Source of the DNA: Neobacillus mesonae | GTDB taxonomy: Bacteria > Bacillota > Bacilli > Bacillales > Cytobacillaceae | Length of the DNA stretch: 44,004 nucleotides | Assembly (NCBI RefSeq): GCF_023715155.1 | Contig: NZ_JAMBNQ010000040.1 | Coordinates: forward strand, 1-44,004 | Reading direction: 5' to 3' | Shown here: piece after piece, positions 18,701 through 25,979 of the stretch | Layout: each line of letters starts with the position of its first letter | How positions within the stretch are numbered: the first letter of the stretch is position 1 | The notes under the pieces: generated by a model | What the model was told of the DNA's origin: nothing | Seen by the model: the letters and a program-made list of their open reading frames with translations, nothing else | Databases searched by the model: none | Made by a program: the position numbers and the translations under genes

Positions 18701-19306
18701 TTCAATCTCTGTATCAAATAACTCCATTCGGAGCGGATTAGCTTCTGTAAGAGGGTAAATATCGATAATTCCCCCCCTTACGCTGAATTCTCCAGGAGTT
18801 GAGACCATCTCTTGACGGGTATACCCCATTGCCACAAGCGTATTTAATATTTCCTCTGGATCTATATCTTCACCGACTTTAAAAGAGTACTGATGCTTTT
18901 GCCATAAAGCTTTCGGCGGAAGCACCTTTTTCAGCCCGGCAATCGGTACAATTAAAATCCCCTGTTTTTGCTTACACCAGTAATTTAAGGCTTCAATTCT
19001 CTGAGCCTTCAGTTCTGGACTGGCGATACTGATTTCAGCAGCAATTAATTCGTTTGCCGGAAATAGATGAACTTCCTTGTCATTTACTAGATTCACAAGA
19101 TCATCATAGAGTTTTTGGGCCTGTAATAGATTATGGGTAATAAGCAGGATAGGCCGCTTCATTTGTTCATACAGACTGGCAGTTAAAACCGTCCGTGAAG
19201 ATCCCGATAATCCAGCTATCAGCTGTTCCCTTAACCCGCCATCCACCCCTGCTATAACAGAGCGTATATCCTCCTGATGGAGAAATATTGATTTTAAACC
19301 ATCCAA
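15764..19306 (-). CDS. mfd: transcription-repair coupling factor Mfd
   Basis: ATP-driven DNA translocase that removes stalled RNA polymerase and recruits UvrA. Domains in order: UvrB-like N-terminal region (about 1-340), a central region, the CarD-like RNAP interaction domain (about 490-560, VGDYVVHVNHGIGKYLGIE), SF2 translocase with Walker A GDVGYGKTE (about 645) and Walker B IIDEEQRFG (about 750), helicase C-domain with the RGRVGRS motif, and the C-terminal TRCF domain. Length 1180 aa is normal. The ATG has AGGAGGAGAG upstream. A short GC inverted repeat (AAGCGG / CCGCTT, about 19328-19347) lies in its leader. Confidence 0.98.
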   Translation of the reverse strand: MDGLKSIFLHQEDIRSVIAGVDGGLREQLIAGLSGSSRTVLTASLYEQMKRPILLITHNLLQAQKLYDDLVNLVNDKEVHLFPANELIAAEISIASPELKAQRIEALNYWCKQKQGILIVPIAGLKKVLPPKALWQKHQYSFKVGEDIDPEEILNTLVAMGYTRQEMVSTPGEFSVRGGIIDIYPLTEANPLRMELFDTEIESIRYFSLEDQRSKEKISEVLIGPATETLLEPENYSLIIDQLETGLAASLRKIKDEKAKIQLSQNISFELEQLKSGQKPDQVFKYLSLAYNSPNSLLDYLPGNGIVIMDEISRIQEMNDSLVKEEAEWYTSLLSEGQIVHDLHISHNLQVLMQNGKFPILYFSLFLRHVANTNPQNIINISCKQMQNFHGQMHLLKSEIDRWVKGNYAVVFLGPDTERVKKLERVLEDYEIKAITADPNQQMLPGKVQIIKGSLQTGFELAFQKIAVITEEELFNKRVKKSKNRQKLSNAERIKSYSELKVGDYVVHVNHGIGKYLGIETLVINGIHKDYLHIRYQGTDKLYVPVEQIDLVQKYVGSEGKEPKVYKLGGSDWKKVKKKVQSSVEDIADDLIKLYAEREAAVGYAFSPDGDLQREFETTFAYQETEDQLRSIQEIKKDMERPRPMDRLLCGDVGYGKTEVAIRAAFKAIADGKQVALLVPTTILAQQHYETLRERFQDYPINIGILSRFRSKKQQTETIKGLKAGSIDIVVGTHRLLSKDIIYRDLGLLIIDEEQRFGVTHKEKIKKLKTNVDVLTLTATPIPRTLHMSMLGVRDLSVIETPPENRFPVQTYVMEYNGSLVREAIERELARDGQVYFLYNRVEDIERKAEEISMLVPDARVTYAHGQMTENELESVMIGFLAGEFDVLVSTTIIETGVDIPNVNTLIVYDADRMGLSTLYQLRGRVGRSNRVAYAYFTYRKDKVLTEVAEKRLQAIKEFTELGSGFKIAMRDLSIRGAGNLLGAQQHGFIDSVGFDLYSQMLKEAIEERKAELGDPNAEVKKSVEIDLEIDAYIPDAYIKDGHQKIEMYKRFRGIETVEDVEELQAEMLDRFGEYPDEVAYLFQIAEMKVYALQNGVELIKQLKQDVTILLTEEVTNTMDGSKLFHIGSQFGRSVTPGMEGKKLKMVVNTKGYQTNEWLHIVFEMIKGIPLAKKEQGNPV

Positions 19307-19413
19307 AAGGCTCTCCTCCTCCCTAAGTAGAATAAGCGGTACCTCTCCGCTTTTCTTAGTTGTTCATATCCTTTATCAACATTAAAAAATTCATAGATTT
19401 ACAAAACGCAAAT

Positions 19414-19442
19414 AGAAAAACGCTTTGGAGTATGTCCAAAGC
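19414..19442 (-). terminator. terminator of fin
   Basis: GCTTTGGA / TCCAAAGC stem at 19422-19442, then GTTTTTC on the minus strand, a few bases beyond the fin stop codon. Confidence 0.8.
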
Positions 19443-19446
19443 CTCA

Positions 19447-19677
19447 TTAGTGAATAAGAAAATCATTTTGATGGTAATCAGGATTTCGTTCTAATGATTC
19501 CTGACAGTCTTCACAAATTGCCATTATATGAATATCTCCTGAGGAGTCATATGAAACCATTTCCTGTCTCTCGTGGTCTGTTAATTTATGAAGGCCAAGG
19601 CTTACTGAATCAACCGAAGCTTGCTCAATTGAGCCAAGGTTTGTGCCGCAATGACGGCAATGGTAATGAATAGCCAC
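19447..19677 (-). CDS. fin: anti-sigma-F factor Fin (YabK)
   Basis: Small forespore protein that inhibits sigma-F RNA polymerase and so helps the switch to sigma-G. It is 76 aa, exactly the B. subtilis length. Two zinc-binding pairs are visible, CRHC (residues 7-10) and CEDC (about 55-58), plus the conserved RNPDYH near the end. The start is GTG with an ideal AAGGAGGGACAGGC upstream. It sits between pth and mfd as in B. subtilis, behind its own forespore-type promoter and followed by a terminator, so it is likely monocistronic. Confidence 0.95.
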   Translation of the reverse strand: MAIHYHCRHCGTNLGSIEQASVDSVSLGLHKLTDHERQEMVSYDSSGDIHIMAICEDCQESLERNPDYHQNDFLIH

Positions 19678-19708
19678 GCCTGTCCCTCCTTAATCTGATT
19701 TACTTTAT

Positions 19709-19739
19709 TAGTATGAACGCAGCAGGAGGAACTTATTCA
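19709..19739 (-). promoter_or_regulatory. sigma-G type (possibly also sigma-F) promoter of fin
   Basis: Minus-strand TGAATA (19734-19739) and CATACTA (19709-19715) with an 18-base spacer match the sigma-G consensus at every specified position. The sigma-F and sigma-G consensus overlap, so use by both is possible. Confidence 0.85.
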
Positions 19740-19808
19740 TTTACCACCTCGAAATTATTTTTCCACTATATTTCTTTATTATATGAATATATAGCATGTA
19801 TCATGCCT

Positions 19809-19939
19809 AGAAAAGCGCAAGTGCCTCTGCTGCCCCCTCCAAGCATGGTATCTGACCTTGGGGGAGGCTTGGCATTGGAGCTGAGCCATTCTCGAAGTCA
19901 AAATATAAGATACTATAGAAAAGCGCAAGTGCCTCCACA
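19809..19939 (+). repeat. AGAAAAGCG dispersed repeat, copy B plus a truncated tandem copy
   Basis: A short copy (about 96 bases, 19809-19904) begins AGAAAAGCGCAAGTGCCTC and ends near GGAGCTGAGCC...GAAGTCAAAA. A second 5' end, AGAAAAGCGCAAGTGCCTC, starts at 19917 and is cut off after about 23 bases. Internally CCCCCTCCAAG pairs with CTTGGGGGAGG. It fills most of the pth-fin gap. Confidence 0.7.
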
Positions 19940-19957
19940 TAAGGATAATAGACTCAA

Positions 19958-20518
19958 TCACTGATTAAAGTCATTCATGACCTGTAAAAAAGGCTTATCC
20001 ATCCATGTTTCACAGGCATCTGCACTCTTTTTCACTGCTGCTTCAATGAAAGACTGCTCATCAGCACGAAATTTCCCTAAAACATAATCCGGAACACTTA
20101 TGCCGGTATCCGGGTGATCGATGCCAATTCGAATCCGGTTAAACTCCTGGGTCCCTAAATGAGCAACAATTGATTTAATGCCATTATGCCCGCCGGGACT
20201 TCCCTTTTGACGCAGACGGATTTTCCCGACTGGGAGATCAAGGTCATCATAGATAACCAGCAAATCTTCTATTTCTACTTTGTAGTAATCCATAACTGCC
20301 CTGACAGATTCTCCGGATAGATTCATATAGGTTAACGGCTTTAACAGCAGCACCTTCTGACCAGAGACCGCCCCCATACCATATAACCCTTTGAGTTTTG
20401 ATTGTGACAGCGGTATGTTTAACCGGGTTGATAATTCTTCCACCACATCAAACCCAACATTATGTCTTGTATGCTCATATTGTTTTCCTGGGTTTCCTAA
20501 ACCAACAATTAATTTCAT
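19958..20518 (-). CDS. pth: peptidyl-tRNA hydrolase (SpoVC)
   Basis: Releases tRNA from peptidyl-tRNAs that drop off ribosomes; essential, with a temperature-sensitive sporulation allele (spoVC) in B. subtilis. Visible: LIVGLGNPGKQYEHTRHNVGF at the N-terminus with the catalytic His, KPLTYMNLSG, IYDDLDLPVGKIR and GGHNGIKSI. From the ATG at 20518 it is 186 aa, like the B. subtilis enzyme. An alternative ATG at 20578 with GGGAGAA upstream would add 20 basic residues (MFRKIFKRHSKKK...); I prefer the shorter form. Confidence 0.95.
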   Translation of the reverse strand: MKLIVGLGNPGKQYEHTRHNVGFDVVEELSTRLNIPLSQSKLKGLYGMGAVSGQKVLLLKPLTYMNLSGESVRAVMDYYKVEIEDLLVIYDDLDLPVGKIRLRQKGSPGGHNGIKSIVAHLGTQEFNRIRIGIDHPDTGISVPDYVLGKFRADEQSFIEAAVKKSADACETWMDKPFLQVMNDFNQ

Positions 20519-20684
20519 CTGCCCTGGGCCCTCTCCCTCTTTTTTCTTCGAGTGTCTTTTAAAGATTTTCCGAAACATTCAATTCTCCCATACTTCAAAT
20601 GGATAAAAGACGTAACCATACGTGGTTACGCCTATATTACTGTTTCAATCTGGCTGAATACTGAAAATGTTCCTAATTTATTTC

Positions 20685-21323
20685 CTATTCTTTTCCTTCT
20701 GGCTGTGTTTCTCTTCCTTCTTCATTATCAGGATGGCCGCCTTCTTGCTGCTCTCCTGCATTAATTTCCTCTTCCTGCTGCGGCGGAAGAATGGAGGCAA
20801 TCACTTCATCCTCTTCATGATTAATTGTAAAGTCCCCCTGATGAAGAAGGTCAGCTATTGTTGCAGTTTCACCAACTTGAAGGTTGGATACATCCATCTC
20901 AATTTGAGGCGGGATTTGATCAGGGGTTGTCGTAATAGACAACTCATGAACCGGCTGCTGCAGGACACCGCCATCCTTTACACCAGCTGCCTCTCCTGTT
21001 AAAACAAGTCTTACATCGACAGTAACTTTCGATGATTTATCAACTGCTAAAAAGTCAACATGAATAATATCCCGTTTTATACAGTCTTCTTGGTAATCAG
21101 ATAAAATAACATCGACTTGATTCCCATCGACATCTAAAGAAATAACCCCGTTCCTGCCTGCAGTACGGATTGTCTTTGTCAAGTCAGCAGAACTAACAAA
21201 GACGGGTTTGCTTTCAATCTTTGACCCGTAAACCACCGCCGGAATGTCTCCGTTTTCACGAATCTTTTTTAATTCGGAATGTCTAAGGTCCTTCCGCTCT
21301 TTTGCTTGTAAAACAGTACTCAT
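20685..21323 (-). CDS. ctc: general stress protein Ctc, ribosomal protein bL25 family
   Basis: Long form of bL25 (TL5/Ctc type) that binds 5S rRNA in the 50S subunit and is induced by general stress in Bacillus. The N-terminal L25 domain (about 1-95, VLQAKERKDLRHSELKKIRE, GDIPAVVYG) is followed by the beta-rich TL5 domain (about 96-185) and an acidic Glu-rich tail. The start at 21323 (MSTVLQAKER) has GGAAGGTGA upstream; the frame remains open to 21359 but lacks a site there. It is 212 aa, slightly longer than usual because of the tail. A sigma-B promoter precedes it. Confidence 0.95.
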   Translation of the reverse strand: MSTVLQAKERKDLRHSELKKIRENGDIPAVVYGSKIESKPVFVSSADLTKTIRTAGRNGVISLDVDGNQVDVILSDYQEDCIKRDIIHVDFLAVDKSSKVTVDVRLVLTGEAAGVKDGGVLQQPVHELSITTTPDQIPPQIEMDVSNLQVGETATIADLLHQGDFTINHEEDEVIASILPPQQEEEINAGEQQEGGHPDNEEGRETQPEGKE

Positions 21324-21369
21324 GAGATATGTCACCTTCCTATTTTTTTCAAAAGCCATCTTTATAAAA

Positions 21370-21395
21370 TTACCCTAAAATAGGAAGGTCTAAAC
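21370..21395 (-). promoter_or_regulatory. sigma-B promoter of ctc
   Basis: Minus-strand GTTTAG (21390-21395) and GGGTAA (21370-21375) separated by 14 bases match the sigma-B pattern GTTTAA-N12-15-GGGTAT, at the place where ctc has its sigma-B promoter in B. subtilis. This implies that the host has a sigma-B general stress response. Confidence 0.85.
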
Positions 21396-21432
21396 ATACT
21401 TTCTAATCGATGCCATAAAGTGAATCAATGGT

Positions 21433-21601
21433 GGGGGCTTTTCATCTCCCCGCTGACTGCTGGTTTCATTGTACTGTCTCTCTCTGCTGCCATAGGTCCG
21501 TACAAACCCGATCAGCACCGGGAAGCTTCACTGGGTCTCACCAATCGGGCGCGTACATCAGCCCCCTCTCATATGCCCTCTGCAAATGCTAAACATTAGA
21601 G
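21433..21601 (-). other. structured intergenic element between prs and ctc, identity unknown
   Basis: Within the 357-base gap 21324-21680. GGGGGCT at 21433-21439 pairs with AGCCCCC at 21560-21566. Inside it, a 13-position arm (21500-21512 with 21544-21556: GTAC, three central positions, CCCGAT) pairs almost completely if read as minus-strand RNA, because two central positions become G-U pairs. A further hairpin (CTCT-AATG...CATT-AGAG) lies at 21578-21601. No ORF is evident. It could be a noncoding RNA, an RNA leader or a degenerate mobile repeat. Confidence 0.5.
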
Positions 21602-21680
21602 CGGTGGCCATACTGCCCGTTAAAACGAATAAAACATCTGTATGAAACAAAAAGTCCAGCAGATCCTAGCCTGCAGGATC

Positions 21681-22637
21681 TTAATCAAACAATATACTTA
21701 CAGATTGCTCTTCATGGATTCGAATAATAGCCTCTGCAATTAATGGTGCAACTGAAAGGCTTTTGATTTTTTCAATCTTCTTCTCTTCTGGAAGTGCAAT
21801 GGAATTGGTTACAATCAATTCTTTAATTTTTGAGTTTTGGATGCGTTCAATTGCTGGTCCAGACAATACTGGGTGTGTACAGCTGGCATATACTTCTTTT
21901 GCACCATTTTCAACTAAGGCATTCGCTGCAAGTGTAATGGTACCTGCTGTATCAATAATATCGTCAATTAAAATGGCAACTTTTCCTTCGATATTACCGA
22001 CAATATTCATCACTTCTGCCACATTAGGTCTTGGACGGCGTTTGTCAATAATGGCAATTGGCGCTTTTAAACGTTCTGCCATTTTCCGTGCTCTTGTAAC
22101 CCCGCCATGGTCAGGAGAAACAACCACAATATCACCGTCTAATTTACGGTTTTTAAAGTAATCCGATAAAATTGGAACGCCCATTAAATGGTCAATTGGA
22201 ATATCAAAGAAGCCTTGAATCTGCGGTGCATGTAAATCAAGTGTCAACATTCTTGTTGCTCCCGCAGTCATAAGCAGGTTGGCTACCAGCTTCGCAGTAA
22301 TCGGCTCACGGGATCTTGCTTTACGGTCTTGGCGTGCGTATCCATAATAAGGCATAACGATATTAATGGTTTTTGCTGATGCCCGCTTTAATGCATCAAT
22401 CATAATCAATAATTCCATTAAATGTTCATTAACCGGCTGGCTTGTCGGCTGAATCACATAAACATTACAGCCACGGACACTTTCCTCTATGTTAATCTGA
22501 ATTTCCCCGTCACTAAATCTGTGGACGGCACATTTTCCAAGTTCTACGCCAATTTCTTTAGCAATTTCCTGTGCCAATGGCAGATTGGAGTTTAAACTGA
22601 ATAATTTTATTTTTGGATCTAAATATTGATTTGACAT
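21681..22637 (-). CDS. prs: ribose-phosphate pyrophosphokinase (PRPP synthetase)
   Basis: Makes PRPP from ribose 5-phosphate and ATP for purine, pyrimidine, His, Trp and NAD synthesis; cytosolic hexamer regulated by ADP and phosphate. Visible: FSDGEIQI, the catalytic flexible loop region YGYARQDRKARSREPITAK, DLHAPQIQGFF, and the PRPP-binding signature AILIDDIIDTAGT (about 219-231). Length 318 aa is typical. The ATG has GGAGGGCC upstream. It lies 22 bases after glmU and is probably cotranscribed with it. Confidence 0.98.
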   Translation of the reverse strand: MSNQYLDPKIKLFSLNSNLPLAQEIAKEIGVELGKCAVHRFSDGEIQINIEESVRGCNVYVIQPTSQPVNEHLMELLIMIDALKRASAKTINIVMPYYGYARQDRKARSREPITAKLVANLLMTAGATRMLTLDLHAPQIQGFFDIPIDHLMGVPILSDYFKNRKLDGDIVVVSPDHGGVTRARKMAERLKAPIAIIDKRRPRPNVAEVMNIVGNIEGKVAILIDDIIDTAGTITLAANALVENGAKEVYASCTHPVLSGPAIERIQNSKIKELIVTNSIALPEEKKIEKIKSLSVAPLIAEAIIRIHEEQSVSILFD

Positions 22638-22659
22638 TGTGGCCCTCCGTAAATAGTGT

Positions 22660-24033
22660 TTATTTCTTAAGATTTAGCTTTTCTACATAATTTTCTTTGT
22701 TTTCTTGACGTGCGCGGGCAATTGATAATGCCATTCCCGGTACATCCTTCGTAATGGTTGAACCGGCAGCTACATATGCCCCTTTGCCGACTGTAACAGG
22801 GGCAACAAGATTAGAATTGCAGCCTATAAAAACATCATCTTCAATTTTGGTCAAATACTTATTTTTTCCATCGTAATTTACCGTAATGGATCCACAGCCA
22901 ATATTTACCCCACTGCCAACCTCTGCATCACCAATATAACTAAGGTGAGAAGCTTTGCTTCCTTTGCCGAAAACAGCCTTTTTGATTTCAACAAAGTTAC
23001 CAACTTTTACCTCATCATGAATTTCTGATTCTGGGCGAATATGGGCGAATGGACCAATATTAACACTTGCTCCAATTGAGCTTTTAAACGCGGCTGATTG
23101 CCGGATTACTGTTCCATCACCGACTTGGCACGATTCAATTTCTGAATGAGGGCCAATCTGGCAGTCCTCCCCAATAACGGTATTCCCTTTCAGTATTGTT
23201 CCTGGATGAATGACTGTATCCTGACCGATTGTCACTTCAGATTCAATATAGGTACTGGAAGGATCAATGATTGTAACTCCATTACGCATATGACTCTCAT
23301 TGATGCGTGAGCGCATAATCCGCTCTGCTTCTGCCAAAGCTACCCGGTCATTTACACCTAATGTCTCGTCCAAATCATTGGTTTGGAACGCAGAAACAAC
23401 TTCACCCTGCTTTTTCAAAATCTCAATGACATCTGGTAAATAGTATTCCCCTTGAACATTGTCATTTGAAACATTTTTTAACGCCTCAAATAAAGCAATA
23501 TTATCGAAACAATATGTTCCTGTGTTAATTTCATTGATCTCTCGTTCAGCTTCTGTTGCATCTTTATGCTCAACGATTTTTTCAACAAGGCCATGATCAT
23601 TGCGCACAATTCGTCCGTAACCCGCCGGGTCGGCAATCTTTGCCGTGAGGATGGTTGCTTTTGCATTTACCTCTTCATGATGGTTAAAGAGCGCTTCCAT
23701 TGTCTCTGATTTGATTAATGGGGTGTCCCCGCAGACAACAATTGTTACTCCCTCTTTCCCAGCTAAAATGCTCTCTGCCTGCATGACGGCATGTGCCGTA
23801 CCAAGCTGCTGCTCCTGCAGGGCATAATGAGAAGTTTCACCCAGCTGTGCCTTTACCTTTTCTGCCCCATGGCCTATAATGGTAACCATTTCCTCTATAT
23901 TGAGCTTTTTAATCTGATCCACAACGTGTTGAACCATTGGCTTGCCGCATACTGGATGCAGTACTTTATAAAGCTTTGATTTCATCCGCGTTCCTTGTCC
24001 TGCGGCTAAAATCACAGCATAACGATTAGACAT
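22660..24033 (-). CDS. glmU: bifunctional UDP-N-acetylglucosamine pyrophosphorylase / glucosamine-1-phosphate N-acetyltransferase
   Basis: Catalyses the last two steps to UDP-GlcNAc, the precursor of peptidoglycan and teichoic acids. The N-terminal uridyltransferase domain carries LAAGQGTRMKSKLYKVLHP (about 10-28) and VVCGDTPLI. From about residue 250 the sequence consists of hexapeptide repeats forming a left-handed beta helix, with HLSYIGDAEVG and NYDGKNK near the acetyl-CoA site. Length 457 aa is normal. TTGGAGGAC precedes the ATG. The promoter is 70-100 bases upstream, and prs follows. Confidence 0.98.
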   Translation of the reverse strand: MSNRYAVILAAGQGTRMKSKLYKVLHPVCGKPMVQHVVDQIKKLNIEEMVTIIGHGAEKVKAQLGETSHYALQEQQLGTAHAVMQAESILAGKEGVTIVVCGDTPLIKSETMEALFNHHEEVNAKATILTAKIADPAGYGRIVRNDHGLVEKIVEHKDATEAEREINEINTGTYCFDNIALFEALKNVSNDNVQGEYYLPDVIEILKKQGEVVSAFQTNDLDETLGVNDRVALAEAERIMRSRINESHMRNGVTIIDPSSTYIESEVTIGQDTVIHPGTILKGNTVIGEDCQIGPHSEIESCQVGDGTVIRQSAAFKSSIGASVNIGPFAHIRPESEIHDEVKVGNFVEIKKAVFGKGSKASHLSYIGDAEVGSGVNIGCGSITVNYDGKNKYLTKIEDDVFIGCNSNLVAPVTVGKGAYVAAGSTITKDVPGMALSIARARQENKENYVEKLNLKK

Positions 24034-24105
24034 GGACAGTCCTCCAATTTAACCTTTTTAACCATTTATCATATTATTGTTTTCATTCTTTTTATCCATT
24101 ATAAA

Positions 24106-24134
24106 ATATTATCGTAAACAGGGATTCATTTCAA
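24106..24134 (-). promoter_or_regulatory. sigma-A promoter of glmU-prs
   Basis: Minus-strand TTGAAA (24129-24134) and TAATAT (24106-24111) with a 17-base spacer. I saw no clear PurBox (CGAA pair) beside it, although glmU is reported in the PurR regulon of B. subtilis. Confidence 0.65.
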
Positions 24135-24213
24135 GGAGAACAGTAAAGAGTGAATTTTGTGCATGTGTTTAGGGAACTATATTTGTGGTTTTTTAGAGAG
24201 GGCTTTTTTCACA

Positions 24214-24244
24214 ATAAAAAGAGCCTCCTACGAAGAAAGGCCCT
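24214..24244 (-). terminator. terminator of spoVG
   Basis: Stem AGGGCCT / AGAGCCT-type (one mismatch) followed by CTCTTTTTATT on the minus strand, just beyond the spoVG stop. Confidence 0.65.
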
Positions 24245-24258
24245 AGTTGTTCATATCT

Positions 24259-24549
24259 TCAGGAAGCTCCGGCTTCTTCAAATTCTACTTCTAATTCACC
24301 AAGACGGTGGTATTCAGCCAAAACAGCTTCTTGGATTTTTCCGCGTGTTCCTGAATTAATTGGATGCGCGATATCGCGGAATTCCCCATCAGGAGTACGC
24401 TTACTTGGCATTGCGACAAACAAACCATTGTTTCCATCGATAACACGGATGTCGTGGACAACGAATTCATTATCTAAAGTGATTGAAGCAATCGCCCGCA
24501 TACGTCCATCAGTGTTAACGCGGCGTAGTCTAACGTCAGTTACTTCCAT
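24259..24549 (-). CDS. spoVG: SpoVG, RNA/DNA-binding regulator
   Basis: Small conserved protein involved in septation control and stage V sporulation in B. subtilis and a broad nucleic-acid-binding regulator in other Firmicutes. Starts MEVTDVRLRRVNTDGRM and contains FVVHDIRVI and AMPSKRTPDGEFRDIAHPI, all hallmarks. The frame is open to 24579, but AAAGGGTGTG places the start at 24549, giving 96 aa. The last residues (EVEFEEAGAS) are acidic. It is preceded by a clear sigma-H promoter and followed by a terminator, so it is monocistronic. Confidence 0.97.
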   Translation of the reverse strand: MEVTDVRLRRVNTDGRMRAIASITLDNEFVVHDIRVIDGNNGLFVAMPSKRTPDGEFRDIAHPINSGTRGKIQEAVLAEYHRLGELEVEFEEAGAS

Positions 24550-24591
24550 GTGCTCACACCCTTTTCCTAATGATAACAAGCTAGTTTAATA

Positions 24592-24618
24592 ATTCAACAA
24601 AACCAGTCCGATTCCTTC
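24592..24618 (-). promoter_or_regulatory. sigma-H promoter of spoVG with upstream AT box
   Basis: Minus-strand GAAGGAATC (24610-24618) and GTTGAAT (24592-24598), 11-base spacer, match the sigma-H pattern RNAGGAWWW / RNNGAAT with one deviation. A long A/T tract follows at about 24619-24660, the position of the AbrB-bound AT box known in B. subtilis spoVG. Confidence 0.85.
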
Positions 24619-24715
24619 TTTATTTTTTATTTTTTTTGAAAAATAAGTATAAAATAACGAATTTTCACAAAAAATAAAGAAATTTAGGAAAAGCAGTAAG
24701 TAATGTGCCTGACAA

Positions 24716-25090
24716 TTATTGAATCAAAGCAATGACTTCAATCTCTACTAATACATCTTTTGGCAGACGGGCAACTTCCACACAAGATCTTGCAGGCTTA
24801 TGTGCTGAAAAATATTGGCCATACACCTCATTGACGTCAGCAAATTCATCCATGTTTTTAATAAAAACGGTTGCTTTCACGACTGTTTCTAAAGATGCCC
24901 CTGCTTCTTCCAATAAAGCCTTTAAATTTTGGAATACTTGGTGTGTCTGCTCTTTAATGCCGCCCTCCACTAAAGTGCCTTCTGGCGTTAACGGAATTTG
25001 ACCTGAGCTGTAGAACATATTACCTGCAATAATCCCTTGTGAATATGGGCCAATAGCTGCTGGTGCTTGATTGGTTTGAATAGCTTTCAT
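24716..25090 (-). CDS. ridA: RidA family 2-iminobutanoate/2-iminopropanoate deaminase (YabJ)
   Basis: Trimeric YjgF/RidA protein that hydrolyses reactive enamine/imine intermediates; YabJ in B. subtilis is also linked to PurR-dependent purine regulation. Visible: AIGPYSQGI, FYSSGQIPL, VVKATVFIKNMDEF and the active-site region RSCVEVARLPKDVLVEIE with the conserved Arg. Length 124 aa is standard. GGGGGA precedes the ATG. It follows purR by 14 bases and is likely in the same operon. Confidence 0.96.
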   Translation of the reverse strand: MKAIQTNQAPAAIGPYSQGIIAGNMFYSSGQIPLTPEGTLVEGGIKEQTHQVFQNLKALLEEAGASLETVVKATVFIKNMDEFADVNEVYGQYFSAHKPARSCVEVARLPKDVLVEIEVIALIQ

Positions 25091-25104
25091 TTTTTGTTTT
25101 CCCC

Positions 25105-25923
25105 CTATTTTGTAAAATAGTTTCCCTCATGTACATTTATCTTTCTATCTTTTACGTCGACATCAGACAATTTTACCAGTGACAAATAATCATCTACTAA
25201 ACGTTCTTTGGCTTTTTCTGATTCGACCAAAACAGCAATTCCAGCTACGTGGGCATTAAATTCCTCAAGCATACTGATCATTCCAATCACAGTACCGCCG
25301 GCTTTCATAAAATCATCGACAATTAATACATTGGAATCCTGTTTCATGCTTCGCTTGGAAAGAACCATTGTTTGTATTCTCTTAGCTGACCCAGATACGT
25401 AATTAATGCTCACGGTCGGTCCCTCTGTTACTTTACTGTCTCTTCTAACCATGACAACCGGAACATTTAACTGACTTGCTACGGCATAAGCGAGCGGTAT
25501 TCCTTTGGTGGCGATTGTCATAACCAGGTCAATCTTTGTTTCCGCATAAGCAGATGCAATAATCCTGCCGGCTTTTTGAACAATCTGAGGATTGCCCAAA
25601 ATATCTGTCATATACAAATACCCGCCCGGCAGCAGCCGTTCCGGGTCTGCAATTAGTTCGCAAAGTTCTTTTACAAAAGGCTTGGCTTCCTCCATGCTGA
25701 CCTTTACGAAAAATTTAACCCCGCCAGCTGCACCTGGAACGGTTTGCAATGTGCCAATTCCTCTTTGTTCAAAGGTCTCTTTCACAATGGCTAAATCCTC
25801 GCTGATGGAAGACTTGGCAGATGAATAGCGCTCTGCAAAAAACGTGAGCGGCACTAATTGACGCGGATGGTCTAGTAAATAATTTGTCATATCAATCAAA
25901 CGTTCACTGCGGCGAAATTTCAT
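25105..25923 (-). CDS. purR: purine operon repressor PurR
   Basis: Transcription factor that binds PurBoxes; PRPP relieves binding. An N-terminal winged-helix domain (about 1-74, RSERLIDMTNYLLDHPRQLVPL) is followed by a phosphoribosyltransferase-like effector domain with the PRPP motif VLIVDDFMKAGGT (about 198-210), in which the PRT signature is kept without catalysis. Length 272 aa is near the family norm. GGGGGATTGTT precedes the ATG. It lies between ispE and ridA as in B. subtilis. Confidence 0.96.
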   Translation of the reverse strand: MKFRRSERLIDMTNYLLDHPRQLVPLTFFAERYSSAKSSISEDLAIVKETFEQRGIGTLQTVPGAAGGVKFFVKVSMEEAKPFVKELCELIADPERLLPGGYLYMTDILGNPQIVQKAGRIIASAYAETKIDLVMTIATKGIPLAYAVASQLNVPVVMVRRDSKVTEGPTVSINYVSGSAKRIQTMVLSKRSMKQDSNVLIVDDFMKAGGTVIGMISMLEEFNAHVAGIAVLVESEKAKERLVDDYLSLVKLSDVDVKDRKINVHEGNYFTK

Positions 25924-25979
25924 AACAATCCCCCAAAAAACCGTATATTCTAATTAAAGAATACTATTAATGTGCGTCT

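Noticed and set aside
19713..19964. Plus-strand ORF of 83 aa between fin and pth
   Set aside because: It runs through repeat copy B, starts within the fin promoter and shows low-complexity translation; no homology recognised.
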